A stretch of 64,000 nt of DNA from an uncultured Flavobacteriaceae bacterium (lineage in GTDB: Bacteria; Bacteroidota; Bacteroidia; Flavobacteriales; Flavobacteriaceae). The notes beneath the pieces are model-generated. The model worked only from the letters and a program-made list of their open reading frames with translations, was not told the origin of the DNA and ran no database searches. The stretch lies in contig CANKUU010000001.1 of NCBI GenBank assembly GCA_947486785.1, positions 372,001 through 436,000 of the forward strand, read 5' to 3'. Made by a program: the position numbers and the translations under genes. This document shows, piece by piece, positions 24,628 to 32,972 of the stretch. Each line of letters begins with the position of its first letter. The first letter of the stretch is position 1.

Positions 24628-26001
24628 ATGAAAACGAAACTCTACTTTACGGCGATTATGCTTCTGGGTAGTATGGCGATTAGCAATGCTCAAGCTCAAA
24701 ATACTGAGTGTATGACTAATCTATCAATCTACACAGAACACGTAAAAGTTAAAAATTATGATGCAGCATATACCCCTTGGAAAATGGTTTATGAGACTTG
24801 TCCTGAATCTAACTGGGCAAACTTTGCATATGGTGAGCGTATTTTAAAAGATAAGATTAAGAAATCTTCGGGTGCAGACAAAGACGCGTTAATCAACGAT
24901 CTTTTGGAGCTATTTGATTCTAGTATAAAATTTTTTCCTAAGAAGACTAGTAAAGCAAAGGTGACCATAAAAAAAGTAGAGTTAAAAAACAAACATAAAA
25001 TTATTTCAGAAGAAGAAATCTATAGTGCTTTGGGAACTGCTTTTAAAGAAGATAAAGTTAATTTTAAAAATCCAAGAGCACTATATTTATATTTTTCTAG
25101 TTTGGTAGATCTGCACAAAGCAGGTAAAAAAGATCTTCAAGAGGTTTTTGATGTATATGATGAGGTTACTGAAAAAATTGAAGTTGAAAATAAAAAGTTG
25201 ACAGATGCGATTGCAAAACTTCTACCAAAAGAAGAGGCAGGTACTTTAACTACGAAAGAAAAGAAAAAATTAAAAGGGTACAATACTAATTCTGGGTCTT
25301 TTGGTAAAATCGCTGGTAGTATTGATTCAAAACTTGGACCCCTTGCAGATTGTAGTAATTTAATTCCTCTATACGAGAAGTCTTTTGAAGAAAAGAAGGG
25401 TGATATCGTTTGGGTTAAACGTGCGGTGGGTTTAATGTTTAATAAAGAATGTACAGATGACCCTATGTTTCAGAAACTATTTGAAGCACAACTAGCGCTA
25501 GACCCATCTGCAGATGCCTACGTTTATGGGGGTACATTAAAAATGAAAAACGGTAATTCTTCTGGTGCTTTAGCAGATTTTGATAAGGCTTTAAGTTTAG
25601 AGACTGATTCGGATAAAAGATCAAAGATCGCTTACAAAGTTGCTGTTATCAACAAGCGTAAAGGAAGTAAATCTACCGCTAGAAAATACGCTCAAAAAGC
25701 TATTGATGCCAATCCTGCAAACGGAAAAGCATATTTACTAATAGCAAGCTTGTACGCTGGTAGTGCGAATGCATGTGGTAACACTACTTTTGAAAAACGT
25801 GCCATTTATTGGAAAGCTGCTGAAATGGCGAGAAAAGCTGGTAGGGTAGACCCTTCATTAGGTGGTAGAGCAAACCAAGCGGTAAAAAGTTACATGGCGA
25901 AAGCGCCAACTAAACAAATGATTTTTACAGAGGGTATGGCTGGTAAAACAGTAACCTTTAATTGTTGGGTAGGTGGTAGCGTAAAAGTGCCAAACTTATA
26001 A
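24628..26001 (+). CDS. TPR-repeat exported protein
   Basis: A 457-residue protein with a signal peptide ending AQAQ (about residue 24) and helical repeats. Clear TPR units lie in the C-terminal half, for example ALADFDKALSLETDSDKRS and ARKYAQKAIDANPANGKAYL. The middle part (about 110-230) is charged and probably coiled. Cysteines at the N-terminus (NTECMTNL) and near the end (FNCWVGG) might form a disulfide. It overlaps lptC by one base (TAATG), indicating coupling. It is probably a periplasmic scaffold working with the neighbouring outer-membrane protein and LptC; its function is not established. Confidence 0.8.
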   Translation: MKTKLYFTAIMLLGSMAISNAQAQNTECMTNLSIYTEHVKVKNYDAAYTPWKMVYETCPESNWANFAYGERILKDKIKKSSGADKDALINDLLELFDSSIKFFPKKTSKAKVTIKKVELKNKHKIISEEEIYSALGTAFKEDKVNFKNPRALYLYFSSLVDLHKAGKKDLQEVFDVYDEVTEKIEVENKKLTDAIAKLLPKEEAGTLTTKEKKKLKGYNTNSGSFGKIAGSIDSKLGPLADCSNLIPLYEKSFEEKKGDIVWVKRAVGLMFNKECTDDPMFQKLFEAQLALDPSADAYVYGGTLKMKNGNSSGALADFDKALSLETDSDKRSKIAYKVAVINKRKGSKSTARKYAQKAIDANPANGKAYLLIASLYAGSANACGNTTFEKRAIYWKAAEMARKAGRVDPSLGGRANQAVKSYMAKAPTKQMIFTEGMAGKTVTFNCWVGGSVKVPNL

Positions 26002-26627
26002 TGAAACAAGATTATAAAAACAATATTTTGAAAAGCATTGCCATGGTTTGTTTGGCGATGCTTTTTTTTGCTTGTACCGATACTTATAAGCGCGTTGGTG
26101 ATGAGGCGAAAAAGCCAATGTTTCCTGTGGGCGTTGCTGAAAATTTTACTTTTACTTACACAGAGGCTAAAGAAACTATGATGGGCGATACTACTGAAGT
26201 TACAAAAGTAATAGCGGTATTATCGGGGCCTATAAGTGAAAATTTCACCAATCTCGATTTCCCATTTAGAACCTTTCCTGAAGGTTTAATTTTAGATTTT
26301 TACGATGATGATAAAAAAAAGAGTGTCGTAAAAGCAGATTATGGAATTGTCTATTCTGCTACTAATTTGATAGATTTGCAAGGTAATGTGGTTTTAGAAA
26401 GTCATGATGGTACAAAATTGGAAACACCACAACTGTATATTGATCAAGACAACAAATGGAGTTTTACCCACGAAAAATTTAAATATACCAACCCTAAAGA
26501 CGGAACTATTATGGATGGGGTGGGAATGGATTTTAGTCAAGATAAGAATTTTTTGTATGCGCATAAAACCAATGGTCTAATGCTAATACCAGACGAAAAG
26601 GAAGAAACAAAACCGAAAGAACAATGA
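26001..26627 (+). CDS. lptC: LptC-like LPS-export periplasmic protein (lipoprotein form)
   Basis: A 208-residue protein with a lipoprotein signal (LFFACTDT) and a single beta-jellyroll LptC domain. Strands such as GLILDFYDDDKKKSVVKADY, LIDLQGNVVLESHDG and TPQLYIDQDNKWSF carry the (D/Q)G-x-V and L-x-T-x-x-L pattern of the LptA/LptC/OstA fold. LptC receives LPS from the LptBFG transporter and passes it to LptA. The lipid anchor replaces the N-terminal helix of the E. coli protein. It overlaps the TPR gene and the next small gene at both ends. Confidence 0.85.
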   Translation: MKQDYKNNILKSIAMVCLAMLFFACTDTYKRVGDEAKKPMFPVGVAENFTFTYTEAKETMMGDTTEVTKVIAVLSGPISENFTNLDFPFRTFPEGLILDFYDDDKKKSVVKADYGIVYSATNLIDLQGNVVLESHDGTKLETPQLYIDQDNKWSFTHEKFKYTNPKDGTIMDGVGMDFSQDKNFLYAHKTNGLMLIPDEKEETKPKEQ

Positions 26628-26827
26628 TAAAAATATTACGATATACAGAATACCTGTACTTAATTGTAGCAATTATTTCGGTCTATAAAATTTCACAGAA
26701 TTGGAATGTAGATCGTAATCAGGCTTATTTATTTATCTTTTTCGCTATTGCCTCGGCGGGTATGTTTTTCTTTAGAAGAACATATCGAAAGAAATTTGAG
26801 AAAAGGCAACGCGATAATCAAAAGTAG
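26624..26827 (+). CDS. Small two-helix membrane protein
   Basis: A 67-residue protein with two hydrophobic helices (LYLIVAIISVYKI and AYLFIFFAIASAGMFFF) and a very basic tail. It overlaps lptC by 4 bases (ATGA) and ends 2 bases before the CNNM-domain gene, so it is tightly coupled to both. I recognise no family. Its tight conserved placement and clean start argue that it is a real gene. Confidence 0.75.
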   Translation: MIKILRYTEYLYLIVAIISVYKISQNWNVDRNQAYLFIFFAIASAGMFFFRRTYRKKFEKRQRDNQK

Positions 26828-26829
26828 TT

Positions 26830-28116
26830 GTGGAAACTTCTAGTATCATTATTGTTCTATCGCTTGTATTTTCGGCTTTCTTTTCAGGTATGGAGATCGC
26901 TTTTATATCGGCCAATAAAATTCATATAGAAATTGAGAAGAAGCAAGACGGTTTTCTTGCAAAATTACTAACGCTTATTACCCAAAAACCATCAAAATTT
27001 ATTGCCACAATGCTAATTGGTAATAACATAGCTTTGGTTATCTACGGTATATTTATGGGCGATTTTCTTTCGCGCTGGTTGCTTCAAAATGCGGTTGATA
27101 ATAATGCAATTTTCACCTATTTAAACAGTTTTAGCCTGTTAGCCCAAACTGTAATTTCAACTTTAGTAATCTTAATAACGGCCGAATTTCTACCCAAAGT
27201 ACTATTTCAAATCTATTCGAATACACTTCTGAAGATTTTAGCTTTGCCGGCTTATATTTTTTATATTTTATTTTCTTTTATATCTGATTTTGTAATTGCG
27301 ATATCTGATTTTATTTTGAAAGCATTTTTTAAGACAGAAGGCGATGAGGTTCAGTTAGCGTTTAGTAAGATAGAACTTGGAGATTATATCACAGAGCAGA
27401 TGGAGGCCGTAGAGGAGGAAGATGAAGTAGATTCAGAGATTCAAATTTTTCAGAATGCTCTAGAATTTACAGGGGTTAAGGCAAGAGAGGTAATGGTGCC
27501 AAGAACAGAAATTACAGCCTTAGAGCTGCATGAAACGCCAAAAAGTTTAGCAAAGTTATTTAATGAGTCAGGATATTCGAAAATATTAATTTATAAGGAT
27601 ACAGTTGATAATATTATAGGGTATGTGCATTCTTATGAGCTTTTTAAGAAACCTAAAACAATTAAGAGTATTCTGCGTCCGGTGGAGTTAGTGCCAGAAA
27701 CTATGTTAATACATGATATTTTAAAGGTCTTAATGAAAAAACGGAAAAGTATAGCTGTGGTTCTTGATGAATATGGTGGCACGTCTGGTATTATGACTGT
27801 TGAAGATATTGTAGAAGAACTTTTTGGTGAAATAGAAGATGAGCACGATTCTACGGACTTTACAGAAGAACAACTTAGCGAAACAAGCTACAAATTTTCT
27901 GCAAGGTTAGAGGTTGATTATTTGAATGAAAATTACAAATTTGAACTACCTGAAAGTGATGAGTACGAAACTTTAGGCGGCTTGATTGTAAACCAAACTG
28001 GTGAAATTCCTGAACAAGATGCCGAAATCAGCGTTGCTAATTTTAGTTTTAAAATTTTAGAAGTATCAAGCACTAAAATTGATACGGTTTTAATGAACAT
28101 CATTTCTAAAGACTAG
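26830..28116 (+). CDS. CNNM/CBS-domain protein (HlyC/CorC family)
   Basis: A 428-residue protein with an N-terminal CNNM membrane domain of about four helices (FSAFFSGMEIAFISANK and IATMLIGNNIALVIYG are diagnostic). A CBS pair follows (VMVPRTEITAL, then VLDEYGGTSGIMTVEDIVEELFGEI) and then a C-terminal CorC_HlyC domain. The family is linked to magnesium and cobalt export or homeostasis. The start codon is GTG at 26830, two bases after the stop of the small membrane protein. It completes the coaX operon. Confidence 0.9.
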   Translation: METSSIIIVLSLVFSAFFSGMEIAFISANKIHIEIEKKQDGFLAKLLTLITQKPSKFIATMLIGNNIALVIYGIFMGDFLSRWLLQNAVDNNAIFTYLNSFSLLAQTVISTLVILITAEFLPKVLFQIYSNTLLKILALPAYIFYILFSFISDFVIAISDFILKAFFKTEGDEVQLAFSKIELGDYITEQMEAVEEEDEVDSEIQIFQNALEFTGVKAREVMVPRTEITALELHETPKSLAKLFNESGYSKILIYKDTVDNIIGYVHSYELFKKPKTIKSILRPVELVPETMLIHDILKVLMKKRKSIAVVLDEYGGTSGIMTVEDIVEELFGEIEDEHDSTDFTEEQLSETSYKFSARLEVDYLNENYKFELPESDEYETLGGLIVNQTGEIPEQDAEISVANFSFKILEVSSTKIDTVLMNIISKD

Positions 28117-28323
28117 CCGACATAGGGAAACTTTACCTCTACTAATTATTGAATTTTATTTTTTAATTAAAATATCACAGGAATATGGTGAGTTTAGCAT
28201 TTCTGCATATGTTTTGATGAAAAAGAGAGTTTGGTAGACTTAATATTTACTTTCATACTTGAATCTTCAATGTTAAGGTACTACTTCGCTTTAAAAGAGG
28301 TACTTATGCTTACTTAATATAAA

Positions 28324-28355
28324 TTTGAACAGGTGAAAAGAAAATGGTAATTTTG
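28324..28355 (+). promoter_or_regulatory. Promoter of the PpiD-like gene
   Basis: TTTG at 28324-28327, a 20-base spacer, then TAATTTTG at 28348-28355: a perfect Bacteroidetes -33/-7 pair. The leader to the ATG at 28397 would be about 35 bases. The gap from 28117 to 28323 holds nothing else I can name. Confidence 0.7.
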
Positions 28356-28396
28356 CCAGCTTAATAACAACAAGGAAAAAATAAATATTCCGTAGT

Positions 28397-30532
28397 ATGG
28401 CAATTTTAGAAAATATCAGAAAGAGAACCACCATTTTGATTCTTATCATTGGTTTGGCCTTATTTGCATTTGTAATATCAGGGGTTTTTGTAAACGGTGA
28501 TATTGCAGGAGAAGGAAAAGTAGGGTCTGCTGTGGCAGAAATCAACGGAAAGGAAATTTCTATTGATGCGTTTAGAAAAAATATAGAGGCAGCTTCTAGA
28601 AATGGGTCTGGTCAGTCCTCAATGCAACTAATCAATAGTGTGTTTGATCAAGAAGTTAAACGTACGATACTCAATGAACAATTTGATAAATTAGGTATTG
28701 AAGTAGGGCAAGATCAAATTATCGACTTTTTGAAGACTTCTGGGTATTCTCAAAATCCAAGCTTTCAAAATGAGGATGGTATTTTTGATCCTTCCATCTT
28801 CAAACAAACGGTTGCAGATTGGAAAGCGAATAATCCTTTACAATATGATTCTTGGTTGCAGACCGAACAGGTGATAATGCATTTGGCAAAAGAGAAAACG
28901 TATTATGATTTAATTAAAGCTGGTGTTGGTGCTACATTAAAGGAGGGTGAGCTCGACTATAAATTGGCAAATGACAAAATGGATATAAAATACGTGAAAG
29001 TTCCTTTTTCTAGTATACCTGACAGTTCTATTACGGTTGCCAAGAGTGAAATCTCTGAGTATATTAATGCCCATCAAAAAGATTTTAAGCAAGAAGCTTC
29101 AAGAGACATCCATTTTGTATATTTCGAAGAAAAGCCTTCTGAGGCAGATATAGAAAGTGCAAAACAATATGTGGCTAAGTTGATGAATGATCAATATGGT
29201 TTTGATAGAACTAAAGCCTCAGTTGAAGGAGAAGCAGTTAATGATACTGTTTTAGGTTTTAGAAATACGAAGGATGTTGCAACCTTTTTAGACCTGCATT
29301 CAGACATCAAATTTGATTCAATTTATAAATCTAAGAGTGAATTACCTGCATTATTTGCAGATAGTTTAGTTGCTTTAAATATAGGAGAAACTTTTGGCCC
29401 TTATCGCGATGGTGATTATTTTAAGGTGTCAAAAATGATAAATAAAAAAGAGGGTGGTTCAGTAAAAGCAAGTCATATTTTGGTTGCTTATGAAGGCGCA
29501 CAGCGAGCTAAGCCAGAAGTAAAGAGAACTAAAGAAGAAGCAGAGGCAAGGGCGAAAGAACTATTAAAAGATGCACGAAGCAAAGATGCTGACTTTGCAC
29601 AAATGGCAAGAGAAAATTCAGACGGTGGTTCTGCGCCTCAAGGTGGAGATTTAGGCTTTTTTCAAAAAGAACGAATGGTTCCAGCTTTTAGCGATTTTGC
29701 TTTCTCTAATCCAGTAGGTACCATTGGTATGGTTGAAACCGATTTTGGTTTTCATATCATAAAGGTAGAAGAAAAAGAAGAGATTTATCAAATAGCTCAT
29801 TTGGCACGTATTATAGAAGCTTCTGAAGAAACTTTAAATAGCTTGTTCACTGAAGCTACAAAATTTGAAATGGGCACATCTTCTAATGGAAAGGTATTTA
29901 CCGATTTTGCTAAAGAAAATAATTATGAAATTAAACCGGTTAACAAGATTAAAGCCTTAGACGAAAATCTTCCAGGTATTGGTAGTCAGCGGCAAATCGT
30001 TCAATGGGCATTTAATGAAGATACTGAAATTGGTGACATCAAGAGATTTGGCATTAATAATGGGTATGCTGTAGTACAATTATTAGCCCAGTATAAAGAG
30101 GGTTTAATGTCTGTTGAAGATGCTTCGGCTCAGGTATTACCAATTATCAGAAAAGAAAAGAAAGCTGCTCAAATTTTGAATACGTATAAAGGCAAAACCA
30201 TGGAGGAAATTGCTAAAGAGGGTAACTTTACCGTTTCAAATGCTACAGGTTTAACTGTAAAATCACCCATAATCCCAGGTTCGGGTAGTGAACCTGCTGT
30301 TGTAGGTGCAGCATATGCCATGAAAGAAGGGGATACCTCTGATTTAATTGTTGGTACATCTGGTGTGTTTAAGTTAAATTTAATTAAGAAAGAGGAAGCT
30401 CCAAGCTTAGATAATTATAGCACTTATGCGAATAGCTTAAAAGCAGCAACGGCAAATAAAGTAAACACTGAAGTGTATAACGCTTTAAAAGAGGCTTCGG
30501 ATATTGAAGATTTAAGAGCTGATTTTTACTAA
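28397..30532 (+). CDS. PpiD/SurA-type peptidyl-prolyl isomerase, membrane-anchored
   Basis: A 711-residue periplasmic chaperone. One N-terminal helix (TILILIIGLALFAFVISGVF, residues about 12-31) anchors it. A SurA_N-like domain follows (EINGKEISIDAFRKNI onward), and a parvulin domain near residues 355-460 contains VKASHILVAYEG, FAQMARENSDGGSAPQGGDLG, read in two parts, and FGFHIIKVEE. The C-terminal region is a second degenerate parvulin-like part. It helps fold outer-membrane and secreted proteins leaving the Sec translocon, which fits the envelope genes upstream. It has its own promoter. Confidence 0.92.
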   Translation: MAILENIRKRTTILILIIGLALFAFVISGVFVNGDIAGEGKVGSAVAEINGKEISIDAFRKNIEAASRNGSGQSSMQLINSVFDQEVKRTILNEQFDKLGIEVGQDQIIDFLKTSGYSQNPSFQNEDGIFDPSIFKQTVADWKANNPLQYDSWLQTEQVIMHLAKEKTYYDLIKAGVGATLKEGELDYKLANDKMDIKYVKVPFSSIPDSSITVAKSEISEYINAHQKDFKQEASRDIHFVYFEEKPSEADIESAKQYVAKLMNDQYGFDRTKASVEGEAVNDTVLGFRNTKDVATFLDLHSDIKFDSIYKSKSELPALFADSLVALNIGETFGPYRDGDYFKVSKMINKKEGGSVKASHILVAYEGAQRAKPEVKRTKEEAEARAKELLKDARSKDADFAQMARENSDGGSAPQGGDLGFFQKERMVPAFSDFAFSNPVGTIGMVETDFGFHIIKVEEKEEIYQIAHLARIIEASEETLNSLFTEATKFEMGTSSNGKVFTDFAKENNYEIKPVNKIKALDENLPGIGSQRQIVQWAFNEDTEIGDIKRFGINNGYAVVQLLAQYKEGLMSVEDASAQVLPIIRKEKKAAQILNTYKGKTMEEIAKEGNFTVSNATGLTVKSPIIPGSGSEPAVVGAAYAMKEGDTSDLIVGTSGVFKLNLIKKEEAPSLDNYSTYANSLKAATANKVNTEVYNALKEASDIEDLRADFY

Positions 30533-30560
30533 GAAAATAACCAACTTACTAAATTTTACT

Positions 30561-30586
30561 AGCCTTCTGAAAAGAAGGCTTTTTTA
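30561..30586 (+). terminator. Rho-independent terminator after the PpiD-like gene
   Basis: A perfect 8-bp stem AGCCTTCT/AGAAGGCT with a GAAA loop (30561-30580) is followed by TTTTTT. The stop codon of the convergent GHMP kinase (30584-30586) lies inside the T run, so the two genes share this boundary. Confidence 0.85.
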
Positions 30587-31492
30587 TAGCATCATTTTTT
30601 TAAAGGGTATTACAATTGAATAGCCTTTTTTATTAAAGTAGCCACAGGTTTGCTTGTCACCAGCTGCTAGAACAAAATCTCCACCCCATGCACCTAAGCT
30701 TTTGACTGCACCATTAAAGTCCGAAAATAATTCTGATTGAATGCTAGGTATGCCTAAAACTGCGGAAAGTAGTTCTTCATGCGATGTCATAAGTTTTTTA
30801 AAATCAATTAAATTGTTACAAGCAACCATGTTTTTAGTAAGTTCACTTAAAGTCTTAACTATATGAAGCGAATCTATTTTTTGTTTTCTATAGGCAGCTA
30901 TACCCTCTCGACTATTCTTTTTTTTATTGAGATATATAAAGTATAAAGAGTCGGCAAAGGAAGGAGTTTGTGTTACTGGATGTACAATAGGTTTTTTATT
31001 TTTTAATTGATAAAGAATAGGGGTGTTTTGCTTGGCGCAAGAGATATCATAACCACTACCACCAAAAGTATTTTCTAATAGAATATGTGCGTTAATCTGC
31101 GCCCATTGTGCTATGTTATTTATTAGGGTAGATGAAGATCCTAAACCCCAATCTCTTGGGAAGTCTAGTTTGGTTTCAACAACCAAGCCCTTGCAGGCGG
31201 CTAAAAAATTAGTATTTAACTGTTTTGCTTGCAAAAGAATGTTTTGCAGTACTTTAGAAATATCTTGGTCCGAAGAAGATATTTCTTCTAAATTGGCTAT
31301 ATGGTATAAACCTTCAAACCAAACTTCACCTTTTTCATCTAAACTTCGCCATAAAAGGTTTTTGGAGTTATTTGTTCTAAAACGTAAATATTGCCCATAT
31401 TTTGTGGGTATTGCCCATGCTAAAGCACCATCCAATACGGCATATTCTCCTGAGAGCAATAGCTTTCCGTGGCTATAAAATTCGCTAACCAT
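30584..31492 (-). CDS. GYDIA-family GHMP kinase
   Basis: A 302-residue GHMP small-molecule kinase. The N-terminal FYSHGKLLLSGEYAVLDGALAW is the phosphomevalonate/mevalonate-kinase-like motif, PRDWGLGSSSTLINNIAQW is the ATP loop, and FGGSGYDISCAKQ is the GYDIA signature that names this Bacteroidetes family. It overlaps the HMG-CoA reductase stop by one base. A kinase of the mevalonate pathway (mevalonate or phosphomevalonate) is the natural reading, since these lineages make isoprenoids from mevalonate, but the exact step is not settled by sequence. Confidence 0.88.
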   Translation of the reverse strand: MVSEFYSHGKLLLSGEYAVLDGALAWAIPTKYGQYLRFRTNNSKNLLWRSLDEKGEVWFEGLYHIANLEEISSSDQDISKVLQNILLQAKQLNTNFLAACKGLVVETKLDFPRDWGLGSSSTLINNIAQWAQINAHILLENTFGGSGYDISCAKQNTPILYQLKNKKPIVHPVTQTPSFADSLYFIYLNKKKNSREGIAAYRKQKIDSLHIVKTLSELTKNMVACNNLIDFKKLMTSHEELLSAVLGIPSIQSELFSDFNGAVKSLGAWGGDFVLAAGDKQTCGYFNKKGYSIVIPFKKMML

Positions 31493-32808
31493 TATTGCTT
31501 TCTTAAATTATTAAACGCTTGAACGACCGCATTATGAGTTGCTGCATTATTTTTGAAATGATGGGTGAGGGTATTTTTTTCTTCTTGAGTAGCGCCAAGT
31601 TGATTTAAAATGTTTAGCAAGTGCATTTTCATATGACCTTTTTGAATACCCGTAGTAACCAATGAGCGTAGTGCAGCAAAATTTTGAGCTAAACCAGCAA
31701 CCGCAACTATTTGCATTAATTCTTTAGCAGATGGTTTTTGTAGTATTTCTAATGCCAGTTTAACCAAGGGGTGTAAGCTGGTTAATCCACCAACAGTTCC
31801 TAACGCTAAGGGTAATTGAATCCAAAATTTAAAAACACCATTATTAATCGCTGCATCTGTTAAGCTAGCATAGGAGCCATTTCTAGAAGCATACGCATGC
31901 ACGCCTGCCTCTACCGCTCTAAAATCATTACCAGTAGCTAAAATTACTGCATCGATGCCATTCATGATGCCTTTATTATGAGTAACTGCACGATAGGGTT
32001 CTATTTTTGCTATTTGAACAGCTTGAACCATTTTAGTCGCAAAAGCATTTGCTTTATTAATATCTGGCGATAGCTCAGCGATAGGACAGCTCACTTCTGC
32101 ACGTACCAAGCAGTTGGGTACATAGTTGCTTAGAATACTCATTACAATCTCAATATTCTTCTCATGCTCCTCAAAAGGCGTATACAAGAGGGCTTCTGCT
32201 TTTAAGGTTGTAGCAAACTGCTCAAGGCAAGTATTGATGAAATTAGCGCCCATTGCGTCTTTCGTTTCAAAGCTACAATGTAACTGGTAGTAATGATCTA
32301 ATTTAGCCGTTTTGTCAATTAGTTTAATATCTGAGATGCCACCGCCCCTCTTTTTCATATTACTGGTAATGGCTGTGGTCTCAGAAAATAGTTTGGGTTT
32401 TATGGTTTTAAAGAAACTATTTAGTTTTTTAAAGCCTCCTTTGTAGATAAAATGAACCTGACCAATTTTTTCTGTACCGATGATGGTAGTCTTAAATCCG
32501 CCCCGTTTTAGCCAAAATTTTGAAGCTTTGCTAGCTGCAGCAACTACAGAGCTCTCTTCAATCGCCATAGGTATAGCGTAAAGTTTATCGTTTATTAAAA
32601 AATTAGGTGCAATGCCTAAGGGTAGATAATAATTGGTAATTGTATTCTCTATAAACTCGTCATGTAATTTTTGAACAGTACTATCCGCGTTTAAATACCT
32701 CTTTAAAAGAGCTTTTGCTGATTTCGAATCTTGAGTGTATTGTTCTACTACCCAATCAATTTTTTCTTCTTTTGTGAGTTTAGAAAACCCCTCTATAGGT
32801 ACAATCAT
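31492..32808 (-). CDS. Hydroxymethylglutaryl-CoA reductase, class II type
   Basis: This enzyme reduces HMG-CoA to mevalonate. Class II motifs are present: AMEESSVVAAASKASKFW (catalytic Glu), THNKGIMNGIDAVILATGND (Lys and Asp) and AVAGLAQNFAALRSL followed by GIQKGHMKMH (catalytic His). The frame is open to 32871, but that stretch is not conserved. The ATG at 32808 gives MIVPIEGFSKLTKEEKIDW, the normal start, and it lies 14 bases below a strong promoter that would exclude the longer form. It forms a two-gene operon with the GYDIA kinase. Confidence 0.93.
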   Translation of the reverse strand: MIVPIEGFSKLTKEEKIDWVVEQYTQDSKSAKALLKRYLNADSTVQKLHDEFIENTITNYYLPLGIAPNFLINDKLYAIPMAIEESSVVAAASKASKFWLKRGGFKTTIIGTEKIGQVHFIYKGGFKKLNSFFKTIKPKLFSETTAITSNMKKRGGGISDIKLIDKTAKLDHYYQLHCSFETKDAMGANFINTCLEQFATTLKAEALLYTPFEEHEKNIEIVMSILSNYVPNCLVRAEVSCPIAELSPDINKANAFATKMVQAVQIAKIEPYRAVTHNKGIMNGIDAVILATGNDFRAVEAGVHAYASRNGSYASLTDAAINNGVFKFWIQLPLALGTVGGLTSLHPLVKLALEILQKPSAKELMQIVAVAGLAQNFAALRSLVTTGIQKGHMKMHLLNILNQLGATQEEKNTLTHHFKNNAATHNAVVQAFNNLRKQ

Positions 32809-32828
32809 AAAGCAATTATTTTCGCAAG

Positions 32829-32860
32829 CAAAGATAGGTATAAACCTTTTTGAGGTCAAA
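32829..32860 (-). promoter_or_regulatory. Promoter of the HMG-CoA reductase operon
   Basis: On the minus strand TTTG (32860-32857) is followed after 20 bases by TATCTTTG (32836-32829), a full -33/-7 match. The predicted transcript begins near 32822, upstream of the ATG at 32808 but downstream of the alternative start at 32871. Confidence 0.7.
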
Positions 32861-32972
32861 ATTTTGAGCATCAGGTCGTTGGTGGTAAAAATGTTTTTCT
32901 TTTTTGATTTTAAATATGGTTTTTGAAATTATTATTAGTAATCTTGAAAAAAATAATCTGATTTTACTAAAA

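Noticed and set aside
32809-32871. Longer N-terminus for HMG-CoA reductase (start at 32871)
   Set aside because: The extra residues are not reductase-like, and a strong promoter (32829-32860) lies inside this stretch, so transcription would begin after the proposed start.
32904-32972. Longer N-terminus for the DPP-IV-like peptidase
   Set aside because: The ATG at 32973 gives a standard signal peptide; the upstream stretch would place charged and non-signal residues in front of it.
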